This document shows, in pieces, positions 46,355-56,910 of a stretch of 64,000 nucleotides of DNA (positions are counted from its first letter, which is position 1; each line of letters begins with the position of its first letter). This DNA comes from Paenirhodobacter enshiensis (GTDB lineage Bacteria > Pseudomonadota > Alphaproteobacteria > Rhodobacterales > Rhodobacteraceae): NCBI RefSeq assembly GCF_000740785.1, contig NZ_JFZB01000016.1, positions 1 through 64,000 on the forward strand, read 5' to 3'. A model generated the notes under the pieces. The model searched no databases. It was not told the origin of the DNA and was given only the letters and a program-made list of their open reading frames with translations. Made by a program: the position numbers and the translations under genes.

Positions 46355-46695
46355 CACTGCACCTCCATGTCCTTGATCCGCATTTCATCGCCGCCCTGCG
46401 GCAGCAGCCGGCCGCCGCCGCACAGCGGGCAGGGGTCCAGCCTTTCGGCGATCTCGACGGTCTCGCCGCAGTCATAGCACAGCGCCCGGCCGGGCAGGTC
46501 GATGATCTCCAGAACCGCCCCCTCGGCCGCAGAGCCGCGCATCACCACGTCGAAGGCGAATTCGAGCGCCCGTTTCTCCACCCCGGCGAAGAGGCCGATC
46601 TCCAGCCGCAGCCGGGCGATATGCGCGAAGCCGTGGGTCCGGGCGGCATCCTCGACGACCGAGCGGATGCCTTCGGCGATCGACATCTCATGCAT
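46354..46695 (-). CDS. hypA: Hydrogenase nickel incorporation protein HypA
   Basis: Nickel metallochaperone acting with HypB. The 113-residue protein starts [10 protein letters not shown] (His2 binds Ni) and has the zinc site LCYDCGETV...DPCPLCGGG with four cysteines (about 73-92). It overlaps hupK by 8 bases and hypB by 1. Confidence 0.97.
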
Positions 46696-47563
46696 CGGCG
46701 ACCTCCCAGGGCACGCAAGGATCGAGAATGTCGACGACCAGCGGCGCCAGACGCGCCTTGGCGGCGGGCAGGGTGGCGAGGCTGCGTTCCAGCACGCCCC
46801 CCGGCACCAGAAGATGATCGGTCGGCGTGATCCGGGTCAGATCGGTCAGCCGGCCGTCCTGAAGCGCGACCTCGATCGCATAGGTGCCGCGCGCGGCGGG
46901 TGCCGTGGCGCGGCCGGGGGCGGGGGATTCGGCGCCGAACACGTCCTCGATCGCCGCTTGCAGATCGACCGCGCGGCCGAGCGCGCGCCAGAACGGGCCG
47001 CGGCCGAAGCGTGCCTCGGCCTCTTGCATCAGGGGGTGATCCGCGACACGGGCGGCGGGGGAATTGTCCTCGGCCCTCACGGTGAACGGGTCCGAAAGCG
47101 CGGGCAGGGCGGCTTCGGCCTCGCCCTTCGAGAACGTCTCGGCGATGGCGGAGAGGACCGGGGCCACGCCCTCGTCCCAGCCGAGCCAGCGGCGCAGATC
47201 GCCCGGCATCTCGGCATGGCCCCAGATCGCGCGCGACAGCCGGCGCCCGCCCTCGGCCCAGTTCTGGGGCAGCGGCTGCGGCGCAAGCCCCAGAAGCCGG
47301 GGCCAGGCGATGAACAGCTTCGCCAGATGATCGCGCAGCACCTCGCGCCGGGTGGCGTTTCCGGGATTGTCGTCGGTCTCGATGCCGAGGGCGAGGCGCG
47401 CGGCCTCGCCCTGCGCGGCACCGCAAAGGTTGAACAGCCGGGGCAGCATTTCGGCCACCTCTGCTGCATCGCGACCGCGCAACAGCCGTGCCACCGGCAG
47501 ATCGGCCGGGCGGAAGATCCGCGGCCCCGCAGGCGTCAGGGCGATGCGCAGCGAGCCGCTCAT
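46688..47563 (-). CDS. hupK: Hydrogenase assembly protein HupK
   Basis: A 291-residue protein related to the hydrogenase large subunit but no enzyme. Where HupL has RICGVC, HupK has LFNLCGAAQ (Cys47). Where HupL has DPCLAC, HupK has DPCVPW (Cys283). One cysteine of each Ni-Fe ligand pair is thus kept. It is thought to act as a scaffold for the metal centre before transfer to HupL. There is no C-terminal peptide after the DPC motif beyond eight residues. It overlaps hupJ by 4 bases and hypA by 8. Confidence 0.94.
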   Translation of the reverse strand: MSGSLRIALTPAGPRIFRPADLPVARLLRGRDAAEVAEMLPRLFNLCGAAQGEAARLALGIETDDNPGNATRREVLRDHLAKLFIAWPRLLGLAPQPLPQNWAEGGRRLSRAIWGHAEMPGDLRRWLGWDEGVAPVLSAIAETFSKGEAEAALPALSDPFTVRAEDNSPAARVADHPLMQEAEARFGRGPFWRALGRAVDLQAAIEDVFGAESPAPGRATAPAARGTYAIEVALQDGRLTDLTRITPTDHLLVPGGVLERSLATLPAAKARLAPLVVDILDPCVPWEVADA

Positions 47564-48396
47564 TCGGCGCCGCCGGTTTCGGGTTCGGCCACCGGCTCGG
47601 CGGCGAGGCCCCCGGTCAGCAGCTGGCGCCGGGTCGGGGCCTCGACGGTCTCGATGGCTTCCGCCGCTTCGGCGGGCGCCTCGGCAGGGGCTTCGGCGGC
47701 GGCGATCTCTGCCTCGCGGGTGGCGCGGATCTCGGCGGCGCGGTCGGTCTCGGCGATGTTCTCGGGGTTGAACAGCTCTGCCATCACCGCGCGAGCGACG
47801 TCGCGCGCCTGCATCTGGTTCTGGAATTCGCCCATCGGCGAGAACAGCGAGCACGCCTTGTAGCCGCCGACCATCTCGCGCACGTTGTGGATGAACTCGT
47901 AGCGCCCCGAGGGGAAGTCGATCATCTCCTTCGCGCCGGGCACCAGCGTCGACCAGTCCTCGCCCTCGGCCGGAAGCTCGATCAGGTTCATGAACCAGGG
48001 CGAGATCAGCACCCCGAGCGCGCGCCCCTCATGGCTGATGAAGCCCACCGCCTCGACCGAGAGCACCTTGTTCACAAGGGGCACGTCGCGCATGGTGGAG
48101 TTCCAGATCTCGCGGAAATCGGCGGTGAGAAGGGCGACGCGCTCCTCGATCCGGCGCGATTCCAGCAGCGCCGGCGCGCCCGGATCCTCGCGCACGATGA
48201 ACTGTTCCTTCGGCGCGTCGCAGTTCGGGCATTTCCAGTCGTCGGGCAGCGCGGTGAACGGCGTGCCGGGCAGCACCTGCCGGGTGTCGTCGCCATGATC
48301 GGGCTCGTAGGGCGTCCAGCAGATCTTGCATTCCATGATCGCCCGGTCCGAGATCCGGTCGTTCGCGCCGAGGTAGCTGCCTTCGAAACCGCTCAA
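47560..48396 (-). CDS. hupJ: Rubredoxin-HybE fusion assembly protein HupJ
   Basis: A 278-residue protein made of two parts. Residues 21-70 are a rubredoxin with Cys23, Cys26, Cys56 and Cys59 (CKIC...CPNC). Residues about 80-215 are a HybE/HupJ-type chaperone (NKVLSVEAVGFISHEGRALGVLISPWFMNL, SGRYEFIHN). A low-complexity Ala/Glu tail of about 45 residues ends the protein. Rhizobia encode these two parts as separate hupI and hupJ genes. The likely role is to deliver electrons and protect HupS during assembly in the presence of oxygen. Confidence 0.94.
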   Translation of the reverse strand: MSGFEGSYLGANDRISDRAIMECKICWTPYEPDHGDDTRQVLPGTPFTALPDDWKCPNCDAPKEQFIVREDPGAPALLESRRIEERVALLTADFREIWNSTMRDVPLVNKVLSVEAVGFISHEGRALGVLISPWFMNLIELPAEGEDWSTLVPGAKEMIDFPSGRYEFIHNVREMVGGYKACSLFSPMGEFQNQMQARDVARAVMAELFNPENIAETDRAAEIRATREAEIAAAEAPAEAPAEAAEAIETVEAPTRRQLLTGGLAAEPVAEPETGGAE

Positions 48397-49220
48397 CGGA
48401 TCGCCTCCAGCACTTCGCGGATGCGGGATGCCGAATCCTCCAGATCCTCGGTCGCGGCCAGCGCCACCTCAGGCATCGAGGTCACTTCGAACGTGTCGAG
48501 GATCAGCTGATCCATCGAGTTGAAGAACTGCACCCGCCAGACATGAGAAAGCGCCGTCGCGGTGATCCGGCAGTTGCCATAGCCGCGCGACAGCACCGTC
48601 ACCGCCCCTTCGCCAAGCGTGCGGTCGAGCCAGTCGAGGTCTTCCTCGGTATGCGGCAGCAGGGTCAGGTTGATGACATGGGCCGCGCCGCCCTTGTAGC
48701 GGGCGGAATGGTCGGTCAGCTCGGCCAGCAGCGCGGGGGCGTTCACCACCCCGGCCGGGCGTGCCAGATCGGCGCCGAGGCCGGCGCGATAGGGCTCGAA
48801 CGCGCGGCTGAGCGCGGCCGCGGGCACGGGGCCGACCTCGACCGCGTCGATGCCCGCCCCCGAGATCGCCCAGACCCCGGCGAAGACCGCCTCCTGCACG
48901 CGCAGCGCCGGGATGCCGCGGATCTTCATCGCGACCTCGCCCTGACCCAGCGTTTCCGCCATCAGCGCGCGGTTCTGTTGATCGAGCTTCGACAGATCGA
49001 AACGCGCCATGCCACCCTTTGCGGCCGCCTCGCAGGCGGTGGCGAGATCGGCGAGCGTCTTCAGCGCCGGGCTGAGCGCCGACGGGTCGTCCACCTCGGG
49101 CAGATGCGTCTCGTAGGTGCGCATCCCCGAGGGCAGGTGCATGTAGTCCAGACCCTCTTCCTCGTCGGGCTGGGAACCGGGGCCGAAGCCCACGGGCGGC
49201 AGATGGAAATTCGAAGCCAT
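48393..49220 (-). CDS. hupH: Hydrogenase expression/formation protein HupH
   Basis: A 275-residue HyaF/HupH family protein. Seen: the acidic start PGSQPDEEEGLDYMHLPSGMRTY, the central VINLTLLPHTEEDLDWLDRTLGEG and RGYGNCRITATALSHVWRVQFFNSM. It is thought to help mature the small subunit HupS, together with HupG and HupJ, under micro-oxic conditions. It overlaps hupJ by 4 bases and lies 3 bases after hupG. Confidence 0.95.
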   Translation of the reverse strand: MASNFHLPPVGFGPGSQPDEEEGLDYMHLPSGMRTYETHLPEVDDPSALSPALKTLADLATACEAAAKGGMARFDLSKLDQQNRALMAETLGQGEVAMKIRGIPALRVQEAVFAGVWAISGAGIDAVEVGPVPAAALSRAFEPYRAGLGADLARPAGVVNAPALLAELTDHSARYKGGAAHVINLTLLPHTEEDLDWLDRTLGEGAVTVLSRGYGNCRITATALSHVWRVQFFNSMDQLILDTFEVTSMPEVALAATEDLEDSASRIREVLEAIR

Positions 49221-49223
49221 GTC

Positions 49224-49637
49224 TCAGCCCTTCGTCGTCAGGATATGGGTGGTGCGGGCGATGTAATCGTCCCAGTCGCGGATCTTCTCGATCGCGCCGA
49301 GGAATTCCCCGTCGCGCCAGAACAGGAAAGACGGGGTTTTCAGTGCATGGGTGCGCTGGCGCACCTCGGCCTCGATCGCGTCGCCGACGACGGCGCAATC
49401 AAACGCGTGCTGGAAGGTCATGCGCAGTTCCGGCAGCACCACGGCCGCATCCGGGGTTTCTAGGTTGCGCGCGGCGTCGCCCGGCACCAGCAGGCAATGC
49501 GCGCCGGGGCGCGCAGTGAACTCCGCGAGATCCGAGAGGTTCGACAGCAGCGGATAGTTCATCTCGTGGATCAGCCGGGCGACCAGCGGGTGCATCTGTC
49601 CCGAGGGGGCGGCAGGGGCGGGGGCAATGTCGTGCAT
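49224..49637 (-). CDS. hupG: HupG (HyaE-like thioredoxin-fold chaperone)
   Basis: A 137-residue protein of the HyaE/HupG family with a thioredoxin-like fold but no CxxC motif. Seen: HCLLVPGDAARNLETPDAAVVLPEL and SFLFWRDGEFLGAIEKIRDW. Members bind the Tat signal of the small subunit and may hold it until it is folded. It lies 8 bases after hupF. Confidence 0.93.
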   Translation of the reverse strand: MHDIAPAPAAPSGQMHPLVARLIHEMNYPLLSNLSDLAEFTARPGAHCLLVPGDAARNLETPDAAVVLPELRMTFQHAFDCAVVGDAIEAEVRQRTHALKTPSFLFWRDGEFLGAIEKIRDWDDYIARTTHILTTKG

Positions 49638-49645
49638 CGGGGGCC

Positions 49646-49966
49646 TCAGGCGGTGGTGCGGCCGGCGGCGAGCGCGGCGGCGAGATGGGGGGGGAGCGAG
49701 GGTTCGCGGGCTTCGAGATCGGCGAAGGCATCGCCGAGGTCGCCGCCCGTCATCAGCGCGCGCAGCCCGCCGAGGGCGGCCGCGATCTTCTGCGCCTGAT
49801 CGGCGGAGATCACCTCGCGCGCGGCGCCGAGGAAGGTCAGCACCCAGTCGCCGGGGCGCGCCTCGGGCGTCAGCGACAGGTCGATGAGGGTGGCTTCGCC
49901 CTCTATCACCGCCTCGCCGCGGATGCCGTCACAGCCGGTCAGCAGGGCCGGAACGCCGACGCACAT
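49646..49966 (-). CDS. hupF: HypC-like chaperone HupF
   Basis: A 106-residue paralogue of HypC with the same MCVGVPA start (conserved Cys2), [13 protein letters not shown] and [16 protein letters not shown]. In rhizobia HupF protects the large subunit from oxygen during maturation. Its C-terminal 30 residues are extra compared with HypC. It shares one base with the hupD stop. Confidence 0.95.
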   Translation of the reverse strand: MCVGVPALLTGCDGIRGEAVIEGEATLIDLSLTPEARPGDWVLTFLGAAREVISADQAQKIAAALGGLRALMTGGDLGDAFADLEAREPSLPPHLAAALAAGRTTA

Positions 49967-50595
49967 CAGCTATCCTCCGGGAAGAACCGCTCGTCGCCAC
50001 TGCGGCAGGCGAGCGCGGCATCGGGGCGGCCGTCCTCATAGGCGGCGCGGGCGAGCGAGGCATCGACGAGGTCGATGCTTTCGGTCCGGCCGGGGCGGGC
50101 CTCGACGCCCCAGCGGGCGAGTTCGGCGACGGCGGCCGACAGCGCCTCGGGGATACGGTCCGACACGATGGGACGCAGGCTGCCGCCGAAATCCTCGATC
50201 TCGGCGGGCTGGCAGCCGATCAGCGTCAGCTTGTCCGGGCAGCGGCCCAGAAGTTGCGCGGTCGACAGCACTTCCTGAAAGCCGGTCTGATGCAGGCTCA
50301 TCTTCTTCGCGCCCATGAAGGCCGGCACATCGCCGTCGCGCAGCACATGCAGCGTGCCGGGTTCAAGGCCGAAGTCGATGGCGTCGAAGATGATGACGGC
50401 TTCGGCTTCCTCAAGGAACGGCAGCAGGTAGAGCCCCTGCGTGCCGCCGTCGAGGAGCCGCACGTTTTCAGGCAGGGCGAAACGGTCGGCCATCGCCTCG
50501 ACGCAGCGCACGCCGAACCCCTCGTCGGCCCAAAGGACATTGCCGATCCCCAGGATCAGAATCCTGCGGGGCAGGTCGTGATGGCTTGCTGGCAT
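49966..50595 (-). CDS. hupD: Hydrogenase maturation endopeptidase HupD
   Basis: Nickel-dependent protease that removes the C-terminal peptide of HupL after the metal centre is complete. The 209-residue protein has [18 protein letters not shown] (metal-binding Glu), the FDAIDFG acid and the [11 protein letters not shown] histidine. The ATG at 50595 was chosen; an ATG at 50664 would add a non-conserved leader. It is the first gene after a strong terminator. Confidence 0.96.
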   Translation of the reverse strand: MPASHHDLPRRILILGIGNVLWADEGFGVRCVEAMADRFALPENVRLLDGGTQGLYLLPFLEEAEAVIIFDAIDFGLEPGTLHVLRDGDVPAFMGAKKMSLHQTGFQEVLSTAQLLGRCPDKLTLIGCQPAEIEDFGGSLRPIVSDRIPEALSAAVAELARWGVEARPGRTESIDLVDASLARAAYEDGRPDAALACRSGDERFFPEDS

Positions 50596-50780
50596 GGTCC
50601 CCTCCCGGGCGGTGCTGGCAAGAGGCTTTGCGCCCCGGTTCTCAGATGAAAGTAACGCTGTCATCCGGCTTGCGAACCGGGGATCGGTGAAAACTGCGGC
50701 AATCTGTCATCACCTTGAACGGCAATGGTTAATTTTCCTTTTACAGGAATTCGTCCGAAAGGTTCATGAAAAGTAAATTT

Positions 50781-50820
50781 CCAAAAGAAAACCCGGATGG
50801 AAACATGTGTTCCATCCGGG
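50781..50820 (-). terminator. Rho-independent terminator between hupC and hupD
   Basis: On the minus strand, a perfect 11-bp stem (CCCGGATGGAA with TTCCATCCGGG) and 7-base loop are followed by TTTTCTTTT. It stands 33 bases after the hupC stop. The gap to hupD (50596-50853) shows no other gene; a hupD promoter may lie in its AT-rich part, but I could not define boxes. Confidence 0.93.
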
Positions 50821-50853
50821 GGGATTGTCGCGATGTCGGAATGGCGGCTAAGA

Positions 50854-51546
50854 TCAGGCCTCTTCGTCATCCTTGAACATGCGGTGGCCGGAAATCATCG
50901 TCGAGACCATGGTCTGACGCGACATGATGTCCTCGCGGATCGCCACATAGATGTGGATGATCATGAAGATGACGATCATCCACATGCCGAGGTGATGCAG
51001 CGTGTGCAACCACTGGCTGTTCCAGATCAGCCCCAGCACCCAGCCCGCGGCCATGTCGGGATAGCTGCCCTGACCCGCGCCCTGAGCGTAAAGCGCCCAG
51101 CCGGTGACGATCATGAAAATCAGCCCCAGCGTGATGCACACGAACATCGCCAGTTGCGCCAGCGGGTTGTGCCCGACGATCTTGGCAGGCTCGCGTTCCA
51201 GGAACAGATACCAGCGCAATTCGTGCAGCACACCGCGCCAGAAGCTCGCGCGGTGCACCGGCAGCACGAACAGCTCGCGCGCATAACGGTTGCCGACGAA
51301 CGCCCAGTAGAGTCGCCCGAAGAAGCCCACCGTCAGGATCATCCCGGCAGCGAAATGGGCGAATCGGATATAGCCGAAGACGAACTGGTCATAGGCCTCT
51401 GCGATCTGCATCGAGGGCGGCGGCGAGGCGATGAAATACCCCGTCACGCACAGCACGGTGATCGAGAGCGCGTTGACCCAGTGCCACAGCCGCACCGGCG
51501 CCTCGTAGACGTAGACCGAGTTGCGGCGCACGATCTTGTCGGTCAT
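50854..51546 (-). CDS. hupC: Ni/Fe-hydrogenase b-type cytochrome subunit
   Basis: Di-haem cytochrome b that anchors HupSL to the membrane and passes electrons to quinone. The 230-residue protein has four helices and haem histidines, including WHWVNALSI (first helix), FAHFAAGM, HTLHHLGMWMIV and IIHIYVAIREDIM. Its start lies 39 bases after hupL. It is the last gene of the hupSLC unit, followed by the terminator. Confidence 0.97.
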   Translation of the reverse strand: MTDKIVRRNSVYVYEAPVRLWHWVNALSITVLCVTGYFIASPPPSMQIAEAYDQFVFGYIRFAHFAAGMILTVGFFGRLYWAFVGNRYARELFVLPVHRASFWRGVLHELRWYLFLEREPAKIVGHNPLAQLAMFVCITLGLIFMIVTGWALYAQGAGQGSYPDMAAGWVLGLIWNSQWLHTLHHLGMWMIVIFMIIHIYVAIREDIMSRQTMVSTMISGHRMFKDDEEA

Positions 51547-51585
51547 GGACGGCCCTCCGGTTCGAAATCTCGCATGGCGCCCTCC

Positions 51586-53379
<1,794 letters not shown>

Positions 53380-53381
53380 GA

Positions 53382-54458
53382 TTACTTTTCCTCGTTCTTC
53401 TTCTGGGCGCGCTTGAGCGCCGAGACCGCGGCATGCACCGCGACCGCACCCGCGGTGACGCCGGCGGCGGTGGCACCGATCTTGTCGGCATTCGCCTCGA
53501 TGCCGAACTGTTTGATGTCGGTCACGCGGTCGTAGAACGAGCCCTGATCCCAGAACCCGTCCTCCGAGCAGCCGATGCAGCCGTGGCCCGACTGGATCGG
53601 GAAGGACACGCCGTCGTTCCAGCGCACCGTCGAGCAGGCGTTGTAGGTGGTCGGGCCCTTGCAGCCCATCTTGTAAAGGCAATAGCCCTTGCGCGCGTTC
53701 TCGTCGTCCCAGTGTTCGACGAACTGTCCCGCGTCAAAGTGCGGCCGGCGATAGCACTTGTCATGGATACGCTGCGAATAAAACATCGCCGGCCGCCCTT
53801 GCCGGTCCAGTTCCGGCATTCGGTCAAAGGTCAACATGTAGGTAATCACGCCGGTCATCACCTCGGCGATGGGCGGGCAGCCCGGCACCTTGATGATCGG
53901 CTTGTCGAGGATCACCTTGTGCACCGGGGTCGCGCGCGTCGGGTTCGGCGCGGCGGCCTGCACGCAGCCGTAAGAGGCGCAGGCCCCCCAGCTGATGATC
54001 GCCTTGGCGTGCTCGGCGGCTTCCTTCAGCTGCTCGACGAAGGGGCGGCCGCCGACGATGCAATACATCCCGTCCTCGTTCAGCGGCGGGTTGCCCTCGA
54101 CCGCGAGGATGTAGTTGCCCTTGTATTTCTCGATGGTGTCGCGCATCGCGTCTTCGGCGGCCTTGCCGGCCGCGGCCATCAGCGTGTCGTCGTAATCGAG
54201 CGAGATCATGCTCAGCACGACATCCTTCGCCAGCGGATGGGCGGCGCGGATGAAGCTCTCGGAGCAGCAGGTGCATTCGAGGCCGTGGACCCAGATCACC
54301 GGGGTGCGCGGCTTGGTCTCCATCGCCTCGGCGATCTTCGGCACGTAGGCCGGCCCGAGGCCGAGCGCCGCCGCCGTCAGCGAACAGAATTTCATGAAGC
54401 TGCGCCGGGTGATCCCCTGGCGGCGCATGACCTCGTAGAAGGTTTCGATTTCGGACAT
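53382..54458 (-). CDS. hupS: Uptake [NiFe]-hydrogenase small subunit
   Basis: Three-cluster iron-sulfur electron relay. The 358-residue precursor has a Tat signal ([12 protein letters not shown], about 21-32; cleavage near AEAM). The cluster cysteines are in [45 protein letters not shown], and [11 protein letters not shown]-terminal hydrophobic helix ([21 protein letters not shown]) anchors it next to HupC. GGGAGG precedes the ATG at 54458. This is an oxygen-sensitive-type small subunit: no extra proximal cysteines (CTCCSES is the ordinary CTCCSE form) are seen. Confidence 0.98.
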   Translation of the reverse strand: MSEIETFYEVMRRQGITRRSFMKFCSLTAAALGLGPAYVPKIAEAMETKPRTPVIWVHGLECTCCSESFIRAAHPLAKDVVLSMISLDYDDTLMAAAGKAAEDAMRDTIEKYKGNYILAVEGNPPLNEDGMYCIVGGRPFVEQLKEAAEHAKAIISWGACASYGCVQAAAPNPTRATPVHKVILDKPIIKVPGCPPIAEVMTGVITYMLTFDRMPELDRQGRPAMFYSQRIHDKCYRRPHFDAGQFVEHWDDENARKGYCLYKMGCKGPTTYNACSTVRWNDGVSFPIQSGHGCIGCSEDGFWDQGSFYDRVTDIKQFGIEANADKIGATAAGVTAGAVAVHAAVSALKRAQKKNEEK

Positions 54459-54663
54459 CCGTCCCTCCCGCAATCTCTGCCGGTGTCGGGCCGGAAGGCG
54501 GGCCGCACCGAGGTATGACTTCCGATATGCCGGGGACGTGATCGCCGGTGAACTACAAACGGACAGATTGTCGCAGCTGAATTATTCCCGTGAATTCAGT
54601 GCTTTAGCCACTTTGTGTCGGTTTTGCATGGTTAGCGTGTGACCGATCCTCGGTCCGGGGTGG
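54459..54663 (-). promoter_or_regulatory. hupSLC promoter region with two inverted repeats
   Basis: The 205-base gap between hypF and hupS should hold the H2-controlled hupS promoter. Two inverted repeats stand out, both with 9-base spacers: ACAA-N9-TTGT (54555-54571) and GAATT-N9-AATTC (54579-54597). A small hairpin (GACCGA-TCC-TCGGTC, 54641-54655) follows the hypF stop. No exact TTG-N5-CAA, the HupR site known from R. capsulatus, was found. A weak sigma70 pair (TTCACC, 17 bases, CATATC on the minus strand) is possible. Confidence 0.5.
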
Positions 54664-56883
54664 TCACATGCTTTGCGCCGAGGCGATCAGCGCCTGTCCA
54701 AGCGCCAGTCCACCGTCATTCGCCGGGGTTTCGCGGTGGATCAGCACCCGCAGGCCCGACAGCTCCGTCAGCGTCAGCCGCAGCAGCAGCGCGTTCTGGA
54801 AGCAGCCGCCCGACAGCGCCACCGCCTGCGCCGCGCCGGTCTCGATGAGCTTCCGGGCGCGGCGGGCGAAGGCCTGCGCGAGCCACAGATGAACCGCCCG
54901 GGCGCGCTCCGCCGCGGGGGCAGGGCCGCACAGCATCCGCAGCATCGGGGCGGGGTCGATCTGCGGCCCGTCGGTCTGGTCCTCGACCTCAGCGGCCTCG
55001 CGCGCGGTGCCGGCCAGCGCCTCGAGCCGCATCGCGGCCTCGCCCTCGTAGCTTTGCGCCTGCACGCAGAGCCCGATGATCGCCGCCGCCGCATCGAACA
55101 GCCGCCCGGCCGAGGACGACAGCGGCGCGTTCAGCCCGGCGCGGGCGGCGGCGCGGATCACCTGAACCGGCAGCGCGGCCAGAGGCTCGGGCAGCGCAAG
55201 CCCCGCCTGATCGAGCCGCATGACCGCATTGCGCCAGGGCTCGCGCGCCGCCCGGTCGCCCCCCGGCAGCGGCGCGGGCGCCAGATGCGCGATGCGCCGC
55301 GCCGCGTGGTAATCGCCCAGAAGCAGCTCTCCGCCCCAGAGCGTGCCATCGGGGCCGAGCCCGGTACCGTCGAGCACGATCCCCGCCACCTTGCCCCCCC
55401 GAAGCGGCCAGCCGTTCTCGGCCATGCAGGCGGCCATATGGGCGTGATGGTGCCAGACCTCGGTGACGGGCAGCCCCTCGCGCCCGGCGATGTCGCGGCC
55501 GATCTGGCTGGCGCGATAGCCGGGGTGGGCGTCGACGGCCACATGCGACGTGCGATGGGCGAAGAGCGCGCGATAATCAGCGATGGCGCGCTCGAACTCG
55601 CTCAGGCACAGCGGGTCATCGAGATCGCCGAGATAATGCGACAGCATCGCCTGACCGTGGCGGATCAGGCAGATCGCGCCTTTCATCTGCGCGCCGGTGG
55701 CCAGCACCTCGGGCGCGTCGGCGAAGCCCTCTGGCAGGTCGATCACGCCCGGCACCCGGCCGCGGGCATGGCGCAGCACCATCGGCGGATCGCAGCGCAG
55801 CACCGAATCGTCGAGCCGCCGGGCGATGTCGCGGTCATGGATCAGGAAGCCGTCAGCGAAAGGGGCGAGCTTCGCGCGCGCCTCGGCATTGTCGATCACC
55901 TGCGGCTCGCCCGAGAGATTGCCCGAGGTCATCACCAGCACCCCGCCGAACGCGTCGAGGAGCAGGTGATGCAGCGGCGTATAGGGCAGCATCACGCCCA
56001 GAGTGTCGATGCCGGGCGCCACGACCCCGGGCAGCGTGCCGCGCGCGGGCATCAGCACCACCGGCGCCGCGGGGCTGCGCAGGGCGGCAAGGTCAGCGGG
56101 TGTGACGCGCACCAGCCGATCGAGGTCGGCCTCGCGCGCCATCAGCGCGAAGGGCTTCGCCGGGCGGTGCTTGCGCGCGCGCAGCCGCCCGACGGCTGCC
56201 GGGTCGCGCGCGTCGCAGGCCAGATGAAACCCGCCGAGCCCCTTCACCGCGACGATCTCGCCGCGTTTCAGGGCGGCGACGGCCAGCGCGACGGGATCGC
56301 CCGAGAGCTCAACCCCGTCCGCCTCGAACCACAGCCGCGGGCCGCAGGCGGGGCAGGCGACGGGCTGGGCGTGAAAGCGGCGGTCGGCCGGATCGTCGTA
56401 TTCGGCGCGGCACGCGGGGCACAGGGCGAAGCCCGCCATCGTGGTCTGCGCCCGGTCATAGGGCAGCCCGCGCAGGATCGAGAACCGCGGTCCGCAATGG
56501 GTGCAATTGGTGAAGGCATAGCCGTGACGGCGGCCGGGGGCGCGGATCTCGGCGAGGCAATCGGGGCAGGTGGCGGCGTCCGGCGTGACGCGGGTATCGG
56601 CTGCGCCGCCCTCCGAGGCACGGATTTCAAAGCCGTCGGGCGGGTTTTCCGTGACTTCGCGGGTCTCGATCCGGTCGATCCGGGCCAGCGGCGGGGCCTC
56701 GTCGCGCAAGGCTTCGGTGAAACCCGCGGTCTCGCCCCAGATCCGGATCAGCACCCCTGCGGCATCGTTCAGCACCCAGCCGCGAAGGCCGCGGTCGCGC
56801 GCCAGACGCCAGACGAAGGGACGGAACCCGACGCCCTGGACCTGCCCGCGCACGCGGATTTCGGTTCCCTTGCGCTCTGTCAT
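54664..56883 (-). CDS. hypF: Carbamoyltransferase HypF
   Basis: Makes thiocarbamate on HypE from carbamoyl phosphate, the source of CN-. The 739-residue protein has an N-terminal acylphosphatase domain (RVRGQVQGVGFRPFVW, 1-90), two zinc fingers (CPDCLAE...CTHCG; CPACRAE...CPACG, about 105-185), a YrdC-like domain (about 200-380) and a C-terminal Kae1-like domain with VWHHHAHMAACMAENGW and GGCFQNALL. The ATG at 56883 is used; a TTG one codon earlier is possible. It lies between the hupTUV sensor genes and hupS. Confidence 0.98.
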   Translation of the reverse strand: MTERKGTEIRVRGQVQGVGFRPFVWRLARDRGLRGWVLNDAAGVLIRIWGETAGFTEALRDEAPPLARIDRIETREVTENPPDGFEIRASEGGAADTRVTPDAATCPDCLAEIRAPGRRHGYAFTNCTHCGPRFSILRGLPYDRAQTTMAGFALCPACRAEYDDPADRRFHAQPVACPACGPRLWFEADGVELSGDPVALAVAALKRGEIVAVKGLGGFHLACDARDPAAVGRLRARKHRPAKPFALMAREADLDRLVRVTPADLAALRSPAAPVVLMPARGTLPGVVAPGIDTLGVMLPYTPLHHLLLDAFGGVLVMTSGNLSGEPQVIDNAEARAKLAPFADGFLIHDRDIARRLDDSVLRCDPPMVLRHARGRVPGVIDLPEGFADAPEVLATGAQMKGAICLIRHGQAMLSHYLGDLDDPLCLSEFERAIADYRALFAHRTSHVAVDAHPGYRASQIGRDIAGREGLPVTEVWHHHAHMAACMAENGWPLRGGKVAGIVLDGTGLGPDGTLWGGELLLGDYHAARRIAHLAPAPLPGGDRAAREPWRNAVMRLDQAGLALPEPLAALPVQVIRAAARAGLNAPLSSSAGRLFDAAAAIIGLCVQAQSYEGEAAMRLEALAGTAREAAEVEDQTDGPQIDPAPMLRMLCGPAPAAERARAVHLWLAQAFARRARKLIETGAAQAVALSGGCFQNALLLRLTLTELSGLRVLIHRETPANDGGLALGQALIASAQSM

Positions 56884-56910
56884 CAATGCCCAGCCATCAG
56901 TGCCCCGCCA

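Noticed and set aside
54459-54663. sigma54 promoter (GG-N10-GC) for hupS
   Set aside because: No TGGCAC-N5-TTGC-like match on the minus strand, and HupR lacks the GAFTGA motif.
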